In this document: piece by piece, positions 10,166-22,300 of the stretch
Position numbering within the stretch: position 1 is the first letter of the stretch
Layout: each line of letters begins with the position of its first letter
NCBI GenBank assembly: GCA_039707655.1
Contig: CM077671.1
Span: 368,612,720-368,676,719 of the forward strand
Direction: 5' to 3'
DNA: 64,000 nucleotides
DNA from: Elymus sibiricus
Taxonomy: Eukaryota > Streptophyta > Magnoliopsida > Poales > Poaceae
Notes under the pieces: model-generated
What the model saw: the letters and a program-made list of their open reading frames with translations, nothing else
What the model was told of the DNA's origin: nothing
Database searches by the model: none
Translations under genes and position numbers: made by a program

Positions 10166-11967
10166 TGTTGGAAATATGCCCTAGAGGCAATAATAAATTG
10201 GTTATTATTATATTTCCTTGTTCATGATAATCGTTTATTATCCATGCTATAATTGTATTGATTGGAAACTCAAATACATGTGTGGGTACATAGACAACAC
10301 TGTGTCCCTAGTAAGCCTCTAGTAGACTAGCTCGTTGATCAAAGATGGTCAAGGTTTCCTAGCCATAGACATGAGATGTCATTTGATAACGGGATCACAT
10401 CATTAGGAGAATGATGTGATGGACAAGACCCAAACTGTAAACATAGCATTTGATCGTGTCAGTTTATTGCTATAGTTTTCTGCATGTCAAGTATCTATTC
10501 CTATGACCATGAGATCATGCAACTCCCTGACACCGGAGGAATACCTTGTGTGTATCAAACGTCACAACGTAACTGGGTGACTATAAAGGTGCTCTACAGG
10601 TATCTCCAAAGGTGTCTGTTGGGTTGGCATGGATCAAGACTGGGATTTGTTACTCCGTGTGACGGAGAGGTATCTCAGGGCCCACTCGGTAATACAACAT
10701 CACTATAAGCCTTGCAAGCAATGTGACTAAAGTGTTAGCCACAGAATCTTGTATTACGGAACGAGTAAAGAGACTTGCTAGTAACGAGATTGAACTAGGT
10801 ATAGAGATACCGACGATCGAATCTCGGGCAAGTAACATACCGATAAACAAAGGGAACACCATACGGGATTAACTGAATCCTTGACATAGAGGTTCAACCG
10901 ATAAAGATCTTCGTAGAATATGTAGGAACCAATATGGGCATCCAGGTCCCGCTATTGGTTATTGGCCGTAGAGGTGTCTCGGTCATGTCTACATAGTTCT
11001 CGAACCCGCAGGGTCTGCACACTTAAGGTTCGGTGACGTTTCGGTATAGTAGAGTTGTGTATGTTGGTGACCGAAGGTTGTTCGGAGTCCCGGATGAGAT
11101 CCCGGACGTCACGAGGAGCTCCGGAATGGTCCGGAGGTAAAGATTGATATATAGGAAGTCCCGTTTTGGTCACCGGAAAAGTTTCGGGTACTTCGGTAGT
11201 GTACCGGGAGTGCCGGGAGGGGTACCGGGGACCATCGGGAGGGGTATTTCGACCCAAGGGGCCTCATGGGCTGTGGGAGGAGTCAAGCCAGCCCTTAGTG
11301 GGCTGGCCAAGCCCCCCACTAAGGCCCATGTGGCTGGAGGTGGAAAAAACCCAAAGGTGGAAAGGTGGAAAGTGTTTCCAAGTGGAGAGGAGGAATCCTA
11401 CTCCTAGTAGGATTGGAGTAGGACTCCTCCACCTCCAATTTCGGCCAGCCCTTGAGGGTTTGAGGCTGCCTCCTCCCCTCCCTCCCTCCTATATATACTA
11501 GAGGATTTAGAGGAGAAAAATAACCCTAATAGCCACGTGCTAGCCTCTCCTCTAGATCGCAGTTTCTCCTCTAGATCGTTTCAGCGGTGCTTAGGCGAAG
11601 CCCTGCTGGAATTAGTTCCACCACCATCGCCGCCACGCCGTCGCGCTGCCGGAGAACTCATCCACCTCTCCGCTCCCTCTTGCTGGATCAAGAAGGCGGA
11701 GATCGTCATCGAGCTGTACGTGTGCTGAACGCGGAGGTGCCGTCCGTTCGGCGCTAGATCAGGACGGATCGTGATTGGATCGCGGGACGCTCGGCGATTT
11801 GGATCGCGAAGACGTTCGACTACATCAACCGCGTTTCTTAACGCTTCCCGCTTAGCGATCTACAAGGGTATGTAGATCCACTCTCCCTCTCGTAGATGCT
11901 CATCACCATGGATAGATCTTGCGTGTGCGTAGGAAAATTTTTGTTTCCCATGCAACGTTCTCCAACA
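10166..11967 (+). repeat. 5' LTR of the copia element
   Basis: 1802 bp, TG...CA ends, TATA-like TATATATA at about 11490-11497, followed by a leader with GAGGATTTAGAGG. Differs from the 3' LTR at four sites that I could see. Small open frames inside are mirrored in the other LTR and are not genes. Confidence 0.95.
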
Positions 11968-11968
11968 G

Positions 11969-11980
11969 TGGCATCTGAGC
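11969..11980 (+). other. copia primer-binding site (degenerate tRNA-iMet type)
   Basis: TGGCATCTGAGC lies one base after the LTR and matches the usual TGGTATCAGAGC at 10 of 12 positions. Confidence 0.7.
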
Positions 11981-13224
11981 TAGGTCTATGCGTAGATGAG
12001 ATCTCGAGTAGAACACAAAGGAGTTTGTGGGCGTGGGTGTATACATATTGCTTGCCGTTACTAGTTGATACTTGATTCAGCGGTATTGTGAGATGAAGCC
12101 ACCTGGACCGACATTACGCGTACGCTTACGCGAGACTGGTTTCACCGCTGCGTGCACTTGTTGCATAAAGGTGACTGGCAGGTGTCTGTCTCTCTCACTT
12201 TAGTTGAATCGGTTCAATGAAGAGGGTTCTTTTTGAAAGATCAAAAAGCAATCACTGCACCACGTTGTGGTTTTGCGTAGGTAAGAATCGTTCTTGCTAG
12301 ATACCCGTAGCAGCCACGTAAAAACTTGCAACAACAATTAGAGGACGTCTAACTTGTTTTTGCAGGGTATGTTGTGATGTGATATGGCCAATTACATGAT
12401 GAGATATATGTGATGTATGAGATGATCATGTATTGTATAGAATATCACGACTTGCATGTCGATGAGTACGGCAACTGGCAGGAGCCATAGAGTTGTCTTT
12501 AATTATTTTCGCCGTTTTGCTTTACTTTATCGCTATGAGTTAGCAATAGTCGTGGAAGCAACAGTCGGCGCGACAACCTCATGGCGACATGTTGATGGAG
12601 ATCAAGATGATGGAGATCATGGTGTCATGCCGGTGACGATGGAGATCATGCCGGTGCTTTGGAGATGGAGATCAAAAGCACAAGTTCATGGCCATATCAT
12701 GTCACTTATGATTTGCATGTGATGTTAATCCTTTTTATGCATCTTATTTTGCTTAGGACGACGGTAGCATTATAAGGTGATCCCTCACTTAAAATTTCAA
12801 GATAAAATTGTGTTCTCCCCGAGTGTGCACCTTTGCTAAAGTTCGTCGTTTCGAGACACGCCGTGATGATCGGGTGTGATAGACTCTACGTTCACATACA
12901 ACGGGTGCAAGCCATGTTGCACACGCGGAACACTCAGGTTAAACTTGACGAGCCTAGCATGTACAGACATGGCCTCGGAACACAAGAGACCGAAAGGTCG
13001 AACATGAGTCATATAGTAGATATGATCAACATGAAGATGTTCACCATTGAAACCACCTCAACTCACGTGATGATCGGACTTGAGTTGGTGGATTTGGATC
13101 ATGTTACACTCGAATGACCGGAGGGATGTCAATTTGAGTGGCAGTTTTTAAGTAATATGATTAACTAAATTCATTACCATGAACAATAGTCTAAGTTGCC
13201 TTTGCACTATTTATGTTGTAGATC
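11981..13224 (+). other. copia 5' untranslated leader
   Basis: About 1.2 kb between the primer-binding site and the gag ATG, as is usual for BARE-like elements. Short open frames occur but none has a domain. Confidence 0.6.
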
Positions 13225-13273
13225 ATGGCTCGCGCAGTAGCACCCCTGAATTTTAATGCATTCCTAGAGAAAG
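13225..13273 (+). pseudogene. copia gag, first 16 codons
   Basis: ATG at 13225 opens a frame (MARAVAPLNFNAFLEK) that is cut after 49 nt by the nested gypsy element. The frame resumes at 27092. The last five bases GAAAG are the target-site duplication. Confidence 0.75.
13269..13273 (+). repeat. target-site duplication GAAAG (left) of the nested gypsy element
   Basis: GAAAG here and at 27087-27091 flank the 13.8-kb element and mark its insertion into copia gag. Confidence 0.92.
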
Positions 13274-14457
13274 TGTCGTGGGAAACGACACCTATGGGAT
13301 CGAGGGGATCCCTTGTGGTTCGGCAAGGGGATGAGGATTGCACCAGAGCAGAACTAACGAACGACGCGCAAGGGATTTACCCAGGTTCGGGCCGCACGGA
13401 TGCGTAAAACCCTACTCCTGCTTGGTTGTATTAGCTGTTCTTGGCTGATCCTGGAGCGCTACAGTACAGACGCTGCACAGAATAAGCTCAGTCTGGAGTG
13501 TTCGAATGTCCATCCCCCTCCACAGTACGCCTTGGGCCTCCTTTTATATGGTCAAGGGGCTACCACAGTCGGCGCACTCCTCATGCACGTTGGGTCGAAG
13601 CCGGCTCTCCCTGTAGCCATGCTTTGCACACGCAATACGTGCATGAGGTGGAAAGGTTACTACAGTGATTCATACCTACTTCTGACGGATTGGGACAATA
13701 TCATTAAATGCTTCGTCGGAGGTGTCCACCTTTCTGAGGGATGGGGAAAAGTTACCGTCCCATCATCACCGCTTAAGGATCTCGTAGCCAGCATCGTGCC
13801 ACGTAACCAGGTGGACAGACGCTAGACGACAAGCCCGTCGCTAAGCCGGAGCGGCAGCACTGCGCGCCATCAACAGAATCTTGTCGGGTGCCAAGGCTTG
13901 CCGAGGCACCAGGGCTTGCCGGGAGCTGAATCCTTGCTGGGCCCGGCGCGCCTGCCGGGACCGGGTCTTGCCGAATCATTGAATCCTAGCCGGGCCCGGC
14001 GCGCCAGCCGGGACCGGGTCTTGCCGAGGACCGAATCCTTCCCGGGCCCGGCGCGCCTGCCGGGACCGGGTCTTGCCGAGGACCGAATCCTTCCCGGGCC
14101 CGGCGCGCCTGCCGGGACCGGGTCTTGCCGAGGACCGAATCCTTCCCGGGCCCGGCGCGCCTGCCGGGACCGGGTCTTGCCGAGGACCGAATCCCTCCCG
14201 GGCCCGGCGCGCCTGCCGGGACCGGGTCTTGCCGGGCGTGGGGGCCTTGCCGGCAAGAGTCTAGCCGGGGCTCCGCGAGCCTCCAGCCCCTTGACTCTGG
14301 TCGTCGGGTCTTCTTGTCTTGGCTTGAATATTTCCTTGATGGCTTGTCTTCGAGATTACTCCCAGCTATTCCCCCGGCTAGGCCTGCCGCGGTACGGCTA
14401 CAACTGCCCGTGTACTAGTACGGGGTACGAAAGGGCCCACACTTTAGTACATCGACA
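13274..14457 (-). repeat. 3' LTR of the Tat element (left)
   Basis: 1184 bp. About 13 transitions and one missing 52-bp unit distinguish it from the other LTR (1236 bp). The polypurine tract of the element lies just right of it (minus strand GGCCCGGGGGCTCC, 14458-14471). Open frames in it consist of the minisatellite read as Pro/Gly/Arg-rich protein and are not genes. Confidence 0.93.
13966..14226 (+). repeat. 52-bp minisatellite in left LTR, five units
   Basis: One 53-bp variant unit followed by four 52-bp units that start TCTTGCCGAGGACCGAATCC and end GCCGGGACCGGG. A further partial unit precedes it. Rich in CCGG and GGCGCGCC palindromes. Confidence 0.9.
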
Positions 14458-14674
14458 GGAGCCCCCGGGCCTAGGCCATACACGGGTGCCAGGCCCTGTT
14501 GGGCTAGGCCCAAAACAGTGCACGGGCACGCGCGGCGGAAGGAATAACTGCCTGTAATCATGACCTCTTTAACCGCGCCCGCCCACGATCCGCACTGCTC
14601 GCGCGACGTGGAGGACGTGGAGCGGAAACGGTCGCGGTGAAAGCGGGCAGTAAAGAGCTGACTCCGCGCCTTCC

Positions 14675-14684
14675 CCATAAAAGG
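14675..14684 (+). promoter_or_regulatory. TATA box candidate of the antisense gene
   Basis: CCATAAAAGG on the plus strand lies about 160 nt upstream of the likely ATG (14841), followed by a pyrimidine-rich leader. This suggests that the gene has its own promoter inside the retrotransposon. Confidence 0.5.
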
Positions 14685-14840
14685 CACTCGTGGAGGAACT
14701 GCTCATTCACCCCCTTCTCTCTTCCGCCTCCGAACCGTCGCCGCTCATCGTCTTCTTCCTTGAGCCTGAGAGAGAACTTCTTCTCCCCCAGCCACCTTCG
14801 CGTATCCTCGTCATTCTCGACGCCCACGCCCGCAGCCGCC

Positions 14841-17800
14841 ATGGCGCCCAAGACAAGCAAGAGCAAGGGCCAGAAGGCGGAGGCGGCCGCGGCGCAGAAC
14901 AAGATCATCAAGATGCGGAAGGAGCAGCCCATCTTCAGGCCGACGCTCACCGCCATCGCCCTCAGGGACAGGTACTTCTTTGCCTGGGCGAGGGAGACGA
15001 AGGCGCATCCGGCCACTAGGGTCAGGCCGGGCTCTTGCAAAGTAGACTCCGGCGGGTATCCCTTCTTCGCCGATTACTTTCTCTGCGGGCTCTGCCCGCC
15101 CTTCTCTGAATTCTTCACCGATGTGATGTACACATACGGTTTCCATCTTCTTGATTTCACGCCGAATGCGGTCACTTGCATGGCCACATTCGTGCATCTC
15201 TGCGAAAATTTCGTTGGCGTCCACCCAAACACCACACTCTTCCGCCACTACTACTATCCCCGCGTCCAGACCGGCGACGCCCTTTCCGGTACGGTCACTT
15301 GGATGTCCAGGGGAGGCACCAGAGACACGTACCCCGAGGGGACCTTCCGGGAGCGATGGGATGAGTGGAGGGGCAAGTGGTGCTGGATAATGGACAAGGA
15401 TCCCCCAGCCTTCTGCTCACTGAGGGAGGAGAAGGTCGTCCGTGACAAGGAGTGGAGCCTCACAGACCCGGAGGACTGCAAGCTCACAGTCGCCATCACG
15501 AGAATCCAACGCCTCCGAGCTGCCGGGTTGAGGGTTGAGATGGTCACCTCTGACTTCCTCCGGCGGCGCATCGCTCCCCTGCAGAACAAGGGGCGGCCAG
15601 CTTGGGAGTACAAGAACGCCGCGGACATCATGAGGCTGCGGCCGGGGCTCAACAGCAACTTGACGACGCTGGGGCATGCGACTCTCTGTCAGCAAGTCCT
15701 TAGGGCGGACGCGCCAATCAGGCTGCCGGCAGATATCGTGCCGCTGTGCAACAACTCGAAGCTGAGCGACATAATCGCGATGATGCCGGTCTGTGATGCC
15801 CACAGCGTCGACGAGAGGTGGAAGGAGCCATCATCAGTCTTGATGCAGCAATTCTTCGACAATCTGTCGGAGGTAGCCATCCGGAAGGAAGAATTCTTCC
15901 GGCCCACTACTGACGAGGAGATTGCTTACATCGCCAGCAGGGTGGAGGAGGCAAGGCTTGCTGCAGAGGCCGGCAGCGTCGGCTTCGCGGACTGGGAGTC
16001 CAGCGAAGACGAAGGCCAGCTGCTAGAAGATTCTGCCGGGCATAGCGAGGCTGCCGGGGCGCAGACTGGCGCCAGTGCCGGAAGCTCCTCTGCCGGGGGC
16101 GCTGCCGCGGGAGAAGAGGAGGAGGAAGAAGAGCCCCCAGCTCTTCAGACGCGAAGGAAGCGCCTCCGGAAGGCTTCGGACACAGCGGTGGGCCGACCCG
16201 CGCCAAGCGGCGAGGCTCTAGAAGAAGAGGCCGCTGACGAGGCCGCGCGGCCGGCCGCCACCACCAAGCGGGCCCGGGCAATTACCCCTCCGTCCTCACC
16301 AAGTGCCGCAGCGGGAGTCACCTTCGACTTCTCCGGCTTCGACTCAGAGGAGGGGGAGGAGGAGTAAGTTCTCTTACCACAGCCGTCAATTCTTTCTACA
16401 GCTAACTTTTTCTTGCCGAACTAATCTTTGATTTCTCTTCCCGTCCCTGCAGGGGTACGGAAACTTTGGCGCAGCGGGCCGCAAAGAGGGCGAGGGTGGA
16501 ACCACCGGCAAGCATCTCCGGTGCTCCGAGGACGCCCACGACCAGTCCGGCGCCAAGCCCCCGGCGCAGCCCCCAGGGTGAGTTCTTTAATCACTACCCG
16601 TTGGCGAGCGCCGGGGAGCGCATCTTCGTAGCTGATATCTCCGGGCGTGCAGGAGCGGAGCCACAGCAAGAGACAGCGGCAGGGGCTGCCTCAGCCGAGC
16701 CTTCCTCTCCGGCTAGAGCACCCGAGGCAGAGTCTCCAGAGGAGCTTTACCGTGACGACATGGAGGAGGAGCCGGCACGCACAGGCCACGGCAACCCACC
16801 CTCTGACGTCGGTAAGAGGCTCAACTCTGGACCCTTGCCACTCTGATATCTCTTTCTTCTTTTTTTGTCTTCTTGAACTTCACTTGAAGCTCGCTTTGCT
16901 GATTTTCTTTTCTCCTCAATCTTCCCCTTTGGCAGAAATAGTGGACGTGGACGCCATCATCGAAGAAGTCGCCACGGACGCTGCCGCTGAGGCCGAGAGG
17001 ATTGCTGCCGAGGAGACCGGCAATCCGGCTGCCGTCGAAACTGCTCCAGCCGCTGAAGACGCCAAGGCTGCCGAGGCTGCCGGGGCTGCTGCTGCCGAGG
17101 CTGCCGCTGCCGAGGCCGCTGCTGCCGAGGCTGCTGCTGCCGAGGAGCACTATATCAGGGCCGGCAAGGAACTCTTCGTCTGCGTGCCAGGCACCGGCAC
17201 CGGAGAGCTTGTCGAAAAGAGACTCTTGACGGGGAGCTTTCTGGTACTGCTGCCGAGGAGCCCGGAGACGGGAAGCTTCTGCGAGCCATTCAAGAAAACT
17301 ACCTGAAGCTCCGGGCTATCCACCGTGCCCGGAAGGAGAAACTCGACTCCCGCACGGCCGTCGTCGAGGCGGCGGAAGCGGACTTCCGGCAGCGCCTCGA
17401 GGAGACGCAGGCATGGTACGCTGAAAGCCGGCAGAAGCTGAACGCCTACCGGGATACTCTGCTGGCGGAGCAGCAAGAGCTTCTCCTTAGACAGGCTGAC
17501 ATGGAGAAGGCCAAGGAGGAGATCCTTCAACAAGCCGCTGCCCAGGAGGCTCTGCTGACACAGTGTCGCATCGCGCTGGACACTCAGGAAGAAGACCTTG
17601 TCGCGCGCGAGAAGGCGCTTGCTGACAAGTTGCGCGGCAAGGACCGAGAAGCCGAAAACCTTGTCGCCCGGCAGGCCCAGGAGCTGGAGCAGAAGCACGC
17701 GGCAACGCTCAGAGCTCTAACTGAAGACCACGCCATCAAGCTCAAGGAGGCCATCAACGCTGCCGAGGCTGCGGAGGCCACCAAGAACCAACTGGAGGAG

Positions 17801-18478
17801 CGGGTGAAGCTGCTGGAGGCCGATCTCAAGGAGCACAGCAAGAAGATCCCCGTGCTCGAGGCTGAGCTGACCAAAGCCGCACGCAGCCTGGGGGAAGCAC
17901 AGGGTGCTGCGTCCGAGAAGGCAAAGCAGCTCTCCGCCGCCAAGGACTCCATCGCAGATCTGAAGCTGCAGCTGGAAACTCTGGAGACAGCTCGGGCTCG
18001 GGAGAAGACCCTCCTCAAGGAGCTCCACGACGAGCGAGAGATGCTCAAGAGGATTGCCGAAACGCAGAAGGAACGCGCCTCCATGGTCAAACTCTGGACC
18101 GGCAAGCTCGTCGACTCCGCGGAGAAGATCGCTGCCGAGCTGCAGGAGATGAACCTTCAGGGCTTCGGGTTCTCCCCCGACAAGAATGTAGCCGCCAGCG
18201 CCCAGCTGAGCGCATTCTTCGACAGCATTGTCGACGCGCTCAAGCTGATCCGGGCAAGCCGGGAGAGCACTCTTGCCAAGGAATCCAAAAAACTCTGCCA
18301 AGCCGTCCTCCGGAGAGTCTTGATGGGAGTGGCGTACAGGAATCCCGGCGTCGACTTCACCAAGGCCTTGCGGAACCTGCCGAAGGACGCGGACGTCAAA
18401 GCTCTCGAGGAGCTCGCCGCGCCCATCGTCGACAAGGTCAGCCAGATCAAGAGGGTCGAAGGCGACCGCCGGGACTAG
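14841..18478 (+). CDS. antisense gene of the Tat element (transposase_28-like N-part, coiled-coil C-part), frameshifted
   Basis: Start at 14841 in an AGCCGCCATGG context. Predicted exons are 14841-16363, 16453-16811 and 16936-18478; introns begin GTAAG and end TGCAG or GGCAG and keep the frame. A further 75-nt GTGAGT...GCAG segment (about 16577-16651) is a multiple of three and could be an optional intron. The N-part (YTYGFHLLDFTPNAV, then WCWIMDKDPP) resembles the plant 'putative gypsy type transposon' domain found in antisense ORFs of Tat elements. Then come an acidic, Ala/Glu-rich region, an AAAEA repeat (about 17085-17145) and a long coiled coil (about 17500-18100). A frame change near 17229-17232, in a GGGG run, points to a one-base loss. 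The product's function is unknown. Confidence 0.65.
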
Positions 18479-19368
18479 CTGCTCTTCGCCACTCTCCCTT
18501 CCATTTCTTGCCGCCAAGCGCTCATGTAAAAGACGAGGGGTCTTAAGTTAGGACGCGGCAGCATTCTTGTATAAACTTATCTGCATCAATATATATATAT
18601 ATATGCATGATGTTCCCCTTGTTCAATTTCTCTTCGTATGAGAAGCACCCTACGCTTTGCCGGGAACTTGCCGGAGCATCAACCTGCCGCGAGCGCTGGA
18701 TTCAGGTCGTCAGCAGCCTGCTGGCGGTGCTGCTCACGGCAAGCAATCTCGAAGTTCTCAGCGCGGCCACCTAAACTGCTGAGCGGACTCGAAGCAGGAT
18801 AGGGGCGCAACCGATCACGACGAAATTCCATCGCGTGCAGGTTTCCCATACAAAACCGCAATCGTTCAAGGGGCGCAGTCTCAAAAATTAAAAATCAAAA
18901 TTTGCTTAAGGGTCTCAGCAACTTAGCTCTGCTTTTGATCACTGTTCCTTTTCTTCTTCCGGCAAGATGCCAACCTTGAACGTCCATACCTCCCAATCTT
19001 CTCCTTCCCCCCCGGCAAACTTGTGCGCGAGGGAATTTCTCATCTGCGGAAAGAGATAGGAAAGAATGGCACGGAGCCTCTATGGCTCGTTAGCTCTTAC
19101 CACATCTAGTGCCCTGCAAATCTCAGATAACTCATGCATAAAAAGCGACATGGAATCGACAAGACATGCAAAACACTGAAATCTCATTAAACTAGGCACA
19201 GGATACAAGCCTGATTCTGTACCAAGGTTTACATGCCATCCGGCAGGACTCGTACAGAATGGCGTTGCCGGGAGCTTGCCGGTGCGTTATCTTGCTGCGA
19301 GCGCTGGATTCGGGTCGTCAACAGCCTGCTGGCCATACCGCACACTGCAAGACCTGGACAACTACCCC
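18479..19368. other. 3' regions of the convergent antisense gene and pol
   Basis: Contains an (AT)n run (about 18589-18604), putative 3' ends of the two convergent transcription units, and two diverged direct copies of an about 95-bp block (18658-18752 and 19264-19360, sharing GCGAGCGCTGGATTC). No coding domain seen. Confidence 0.5.
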
Positions 19369-22300
19369 TTACGGGTAGAACTTGCGAAGATGCTCGATGT
19401 TCCAGGAGTTGCTCACCGGCGAGCCATCCTCAGTCTCCAGGCGGACAGCGCCAGGCCTGGTGACTCGCACTACCCGGTAAGGGCCTTCCCACTTCGGCGT
19501 CAACTTGTTGGAATTCTTGGCCGACTGAACGTGCCGAAGAACAAGGTCGCCTTCCTCAAGACTCCGGGCGTTAACTTTGCGGCTATGATAGCGACGCAAA
19601 GCCTGCTGGTAGCGAGCAGCTCGTACCGCAGCCCGAAGACGATCCTCCTCAAGGAGCAGCGCGTCATCTTGTCGCAGCTGTTCTTGCTCAAGCTCATCAT
19701 AAGCGAGCACTCGAGGTGACCCGTATATGAGTTCAGTGGGGAGAACCGCCTCCGCTCCGTAGACCAGAGCGAAGGGCGTCTGGCCGGTGGCTCGATTTGG
19801 CGTCGTCCTGATCGACCAAAGAACCACCGGCAGTTCATCAATCCAGCCTCTTCCGCACTTGCGCAGCTTGTCAAAAGTTCTGGTCCGGAGACCACGCAGC
19901 ACTTCAGCGTTCGCCCTTTCCGCTTGGCCGTTGCTTCTCGGGTGAGCAACCGAGGCAAAACAGATCTTGCTGCCAAGGTCTTGGATGTACTGCATGAAGG
20001 CGCGACTGGTGAACTGCGTACCGTTGTCGGTGATGATCCTATTCGGCACACCAAAACGGCACACAATCCCCCTGAAGAACTTGATCGCTGACTGCGCCGT
20101 CACCTTTCTCACTGCTTCCACTTCTGGCCACTTCGTGAACTTGTCGATGGCGACGTACAAGTACTCGAAGCCCCCGGCAGCGCGAGGGAAAGGGCCGAGG
20201 ATGTCGAGCCCCCAGACCGAGAAGGGCCAGGAGAGAGGGATCGTCTGAAGAGCTTGAGCTGGCTGATGAAGCTGCTTCGAATGAAACTGGCACGCTTCAC
20301 ACTTGGTTACTAGTGCCGTTGCATCCTGGAGGACTGTTGGCCAAAAGAAGCCTTGCCGGAAAGCCTTGCCGGCAAGAGCTCTCGAGCCTATGTGGGAGCC
20401 ACATATGCCTCCATGAATCTCCGCCAACAGCTCTAGTCCATCTTCCCGAGGAATACACTTCAATTTCACACCGTTCAGCCTTTTTCTGTACAGGACATTA
20501 TCAATGAACTGATACATACTTGACTGCCGGGCTACTTTTTCCGCTTCTTCCTGCTCTTCGGGAAGCTCTCCTGTCTGAAGGAAATGGACTATCTGCTGCG
20601 CCCATGCCGGAGCCTGAGGCTCGACGACAAGGACTAAAGGCATTTCTTCGGCTGCGGGAGCATTTGCTTCTACGGCAGGAGCCTGAGGCTCTTGGCGGAG
20701 CAGCTGCTCACCGGCAGCCGGCACTTCTTCTGCTGTCGGGGCGCTTGCCTCAGCGGCAAGAACCTGAGGTTCTGCGCGAGGCCGCTGCTCACCAGCAAGG
20801 GAGTCGTTCCCGGCAAGACTCGTGCCGGGGGCTTCGGGAAGCCCTGCCGGGAAGTACTTGCTGGTACTTAACTTCCTTCTCTTCTCAGGCCTTGTCGATG
20901 GCGATACGGACGGCTGAGTCAGATGGAGCACAAAAGTTCCTGGTTCCACAGGCAACTTATGCGCGGCACGCTTGGACAAATCATCGGCGACACCGTTCTC
21001 TGATCGAGGAACGTGTTCTGCCTGAAGACCGTCAAAGCGCTCTTCCAGCTTCCTTACTTCGTCAACATATGCCTCCATCAACGGGCTCTGGTAATCTTTA
21101 TTGATCTGCCTCACGACGAGCTGGGAATCGCCTCTGATGATGAGCTTTCTGATCCCAAGGTCTGCTGCGATCCTGAGACCGGCAAGCAGTCCTTCATACT
21201 CTGCCGTGTTATTGGTCGACTTCTCCCGGGGAAAGTGCATCTGGATGACGTACTTGAGGTGCTCTCCGGTGGGCGCGATAAGAAGCACGCCAGCACCGGC
21301 GCCTTGCAGCGAAAAGGCACCGTCAAAGTACATGACCCAGGCCTGATCGGATTCCTTGCCGGGGATCGCCGATTCTTGAATCTCCTCGTCTGGCGTTGGC
21401 GTCCATTCCGCAATGAACTCCGCCAAGGCTCTGCTCTGGATAGTTGAAGAACTTTCAAACTTGAGACCAAAGCACGACAGCTCCAACGCCCACTCCACAA
21501 TCCTGCCGGTAGCCTCGGGATTCCGTAGAATCCGTTGCAGAGGAAAGCGAGTGACGACGGTAATCTCATGTGCTTGAAAGTAATGGCGCAGCTTCCTCGA
21601 GGCCATAAGGAGGCCGAAGAGCAACTTTTGCACGCCAGAGTACCTTGACCTAGCCCCCTGCAACAAGGAGCTGACAAAGTAAACTGGGCGCTGCACCATC
21701 TTCTTCTTCGGCACGGCTCGACTTGATTGCGCACATTCTTGCTCTCCAGCGCCAGACTCCGCCAGGGACGCCCCCGGCAAGCCGCTTGACGGACCTGCTC
21801 TTGCCGCTGCATCCTCCTCTGCTTCCCTCTCCGCCACCAGTGCAGCACTGACCACTTGATTCGTTGCTGCTATATATAGCAGCAACGGCTCTTGCGGCCT
21901 TGGCGCGACTAGTACAGGTGGAGAGGACAAGTATCCTTTCAAGTCCTGCAGCGCTGCCTCCGCTTCCGGAGTCCACTTCATGGGACCTGCCTTTTTCAAG
22001 ATTTTGAAAAAGGGCAGGGCGCGCTCTGCAGACTTTGAAATGAACCTGCTTAAAGCAGCGACGCAGCCCGCAAGGCGGCGCACATCTTTGACTCGCTTTG
22101 GCGCTTGGATTTGCTCAATTGCTTTGATCTTGTCGGGATTGGCTTCAATTCCTCGCTGAGATACAAAGAACCCCAGAAGCTTGCCGGACGGAACGCCGAA
22201 CACGCACTTCTCGGGATTAAGCTTCAGATTGATCTTGCGCAGATTCGCAAACGTCTCCTCCAGGTCTTGGATGAGCGTTGCCTTGTCCTTGGTCTTGACC

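Noticed and set aside
10484..11728. Several short open frames in the copia LTR (mirrored at 31396-32640)
   Set aside because: LTRs are regulatory; the frames have no domains and are duplicated only because the LTR is.
13966..14226. Possible CRISPR-like array
   Set aside because: Contiguous tandem units without spacers, inside a plant LTR.
13870..14557. Long Pro/Gly/Arg repeat proteins on both strands, with the same in the right LTR
   Set aside because: Translation of the 52-bp minisatellite; 52 is not a multiple of three, and all frames are open because stops are rare in the unit.
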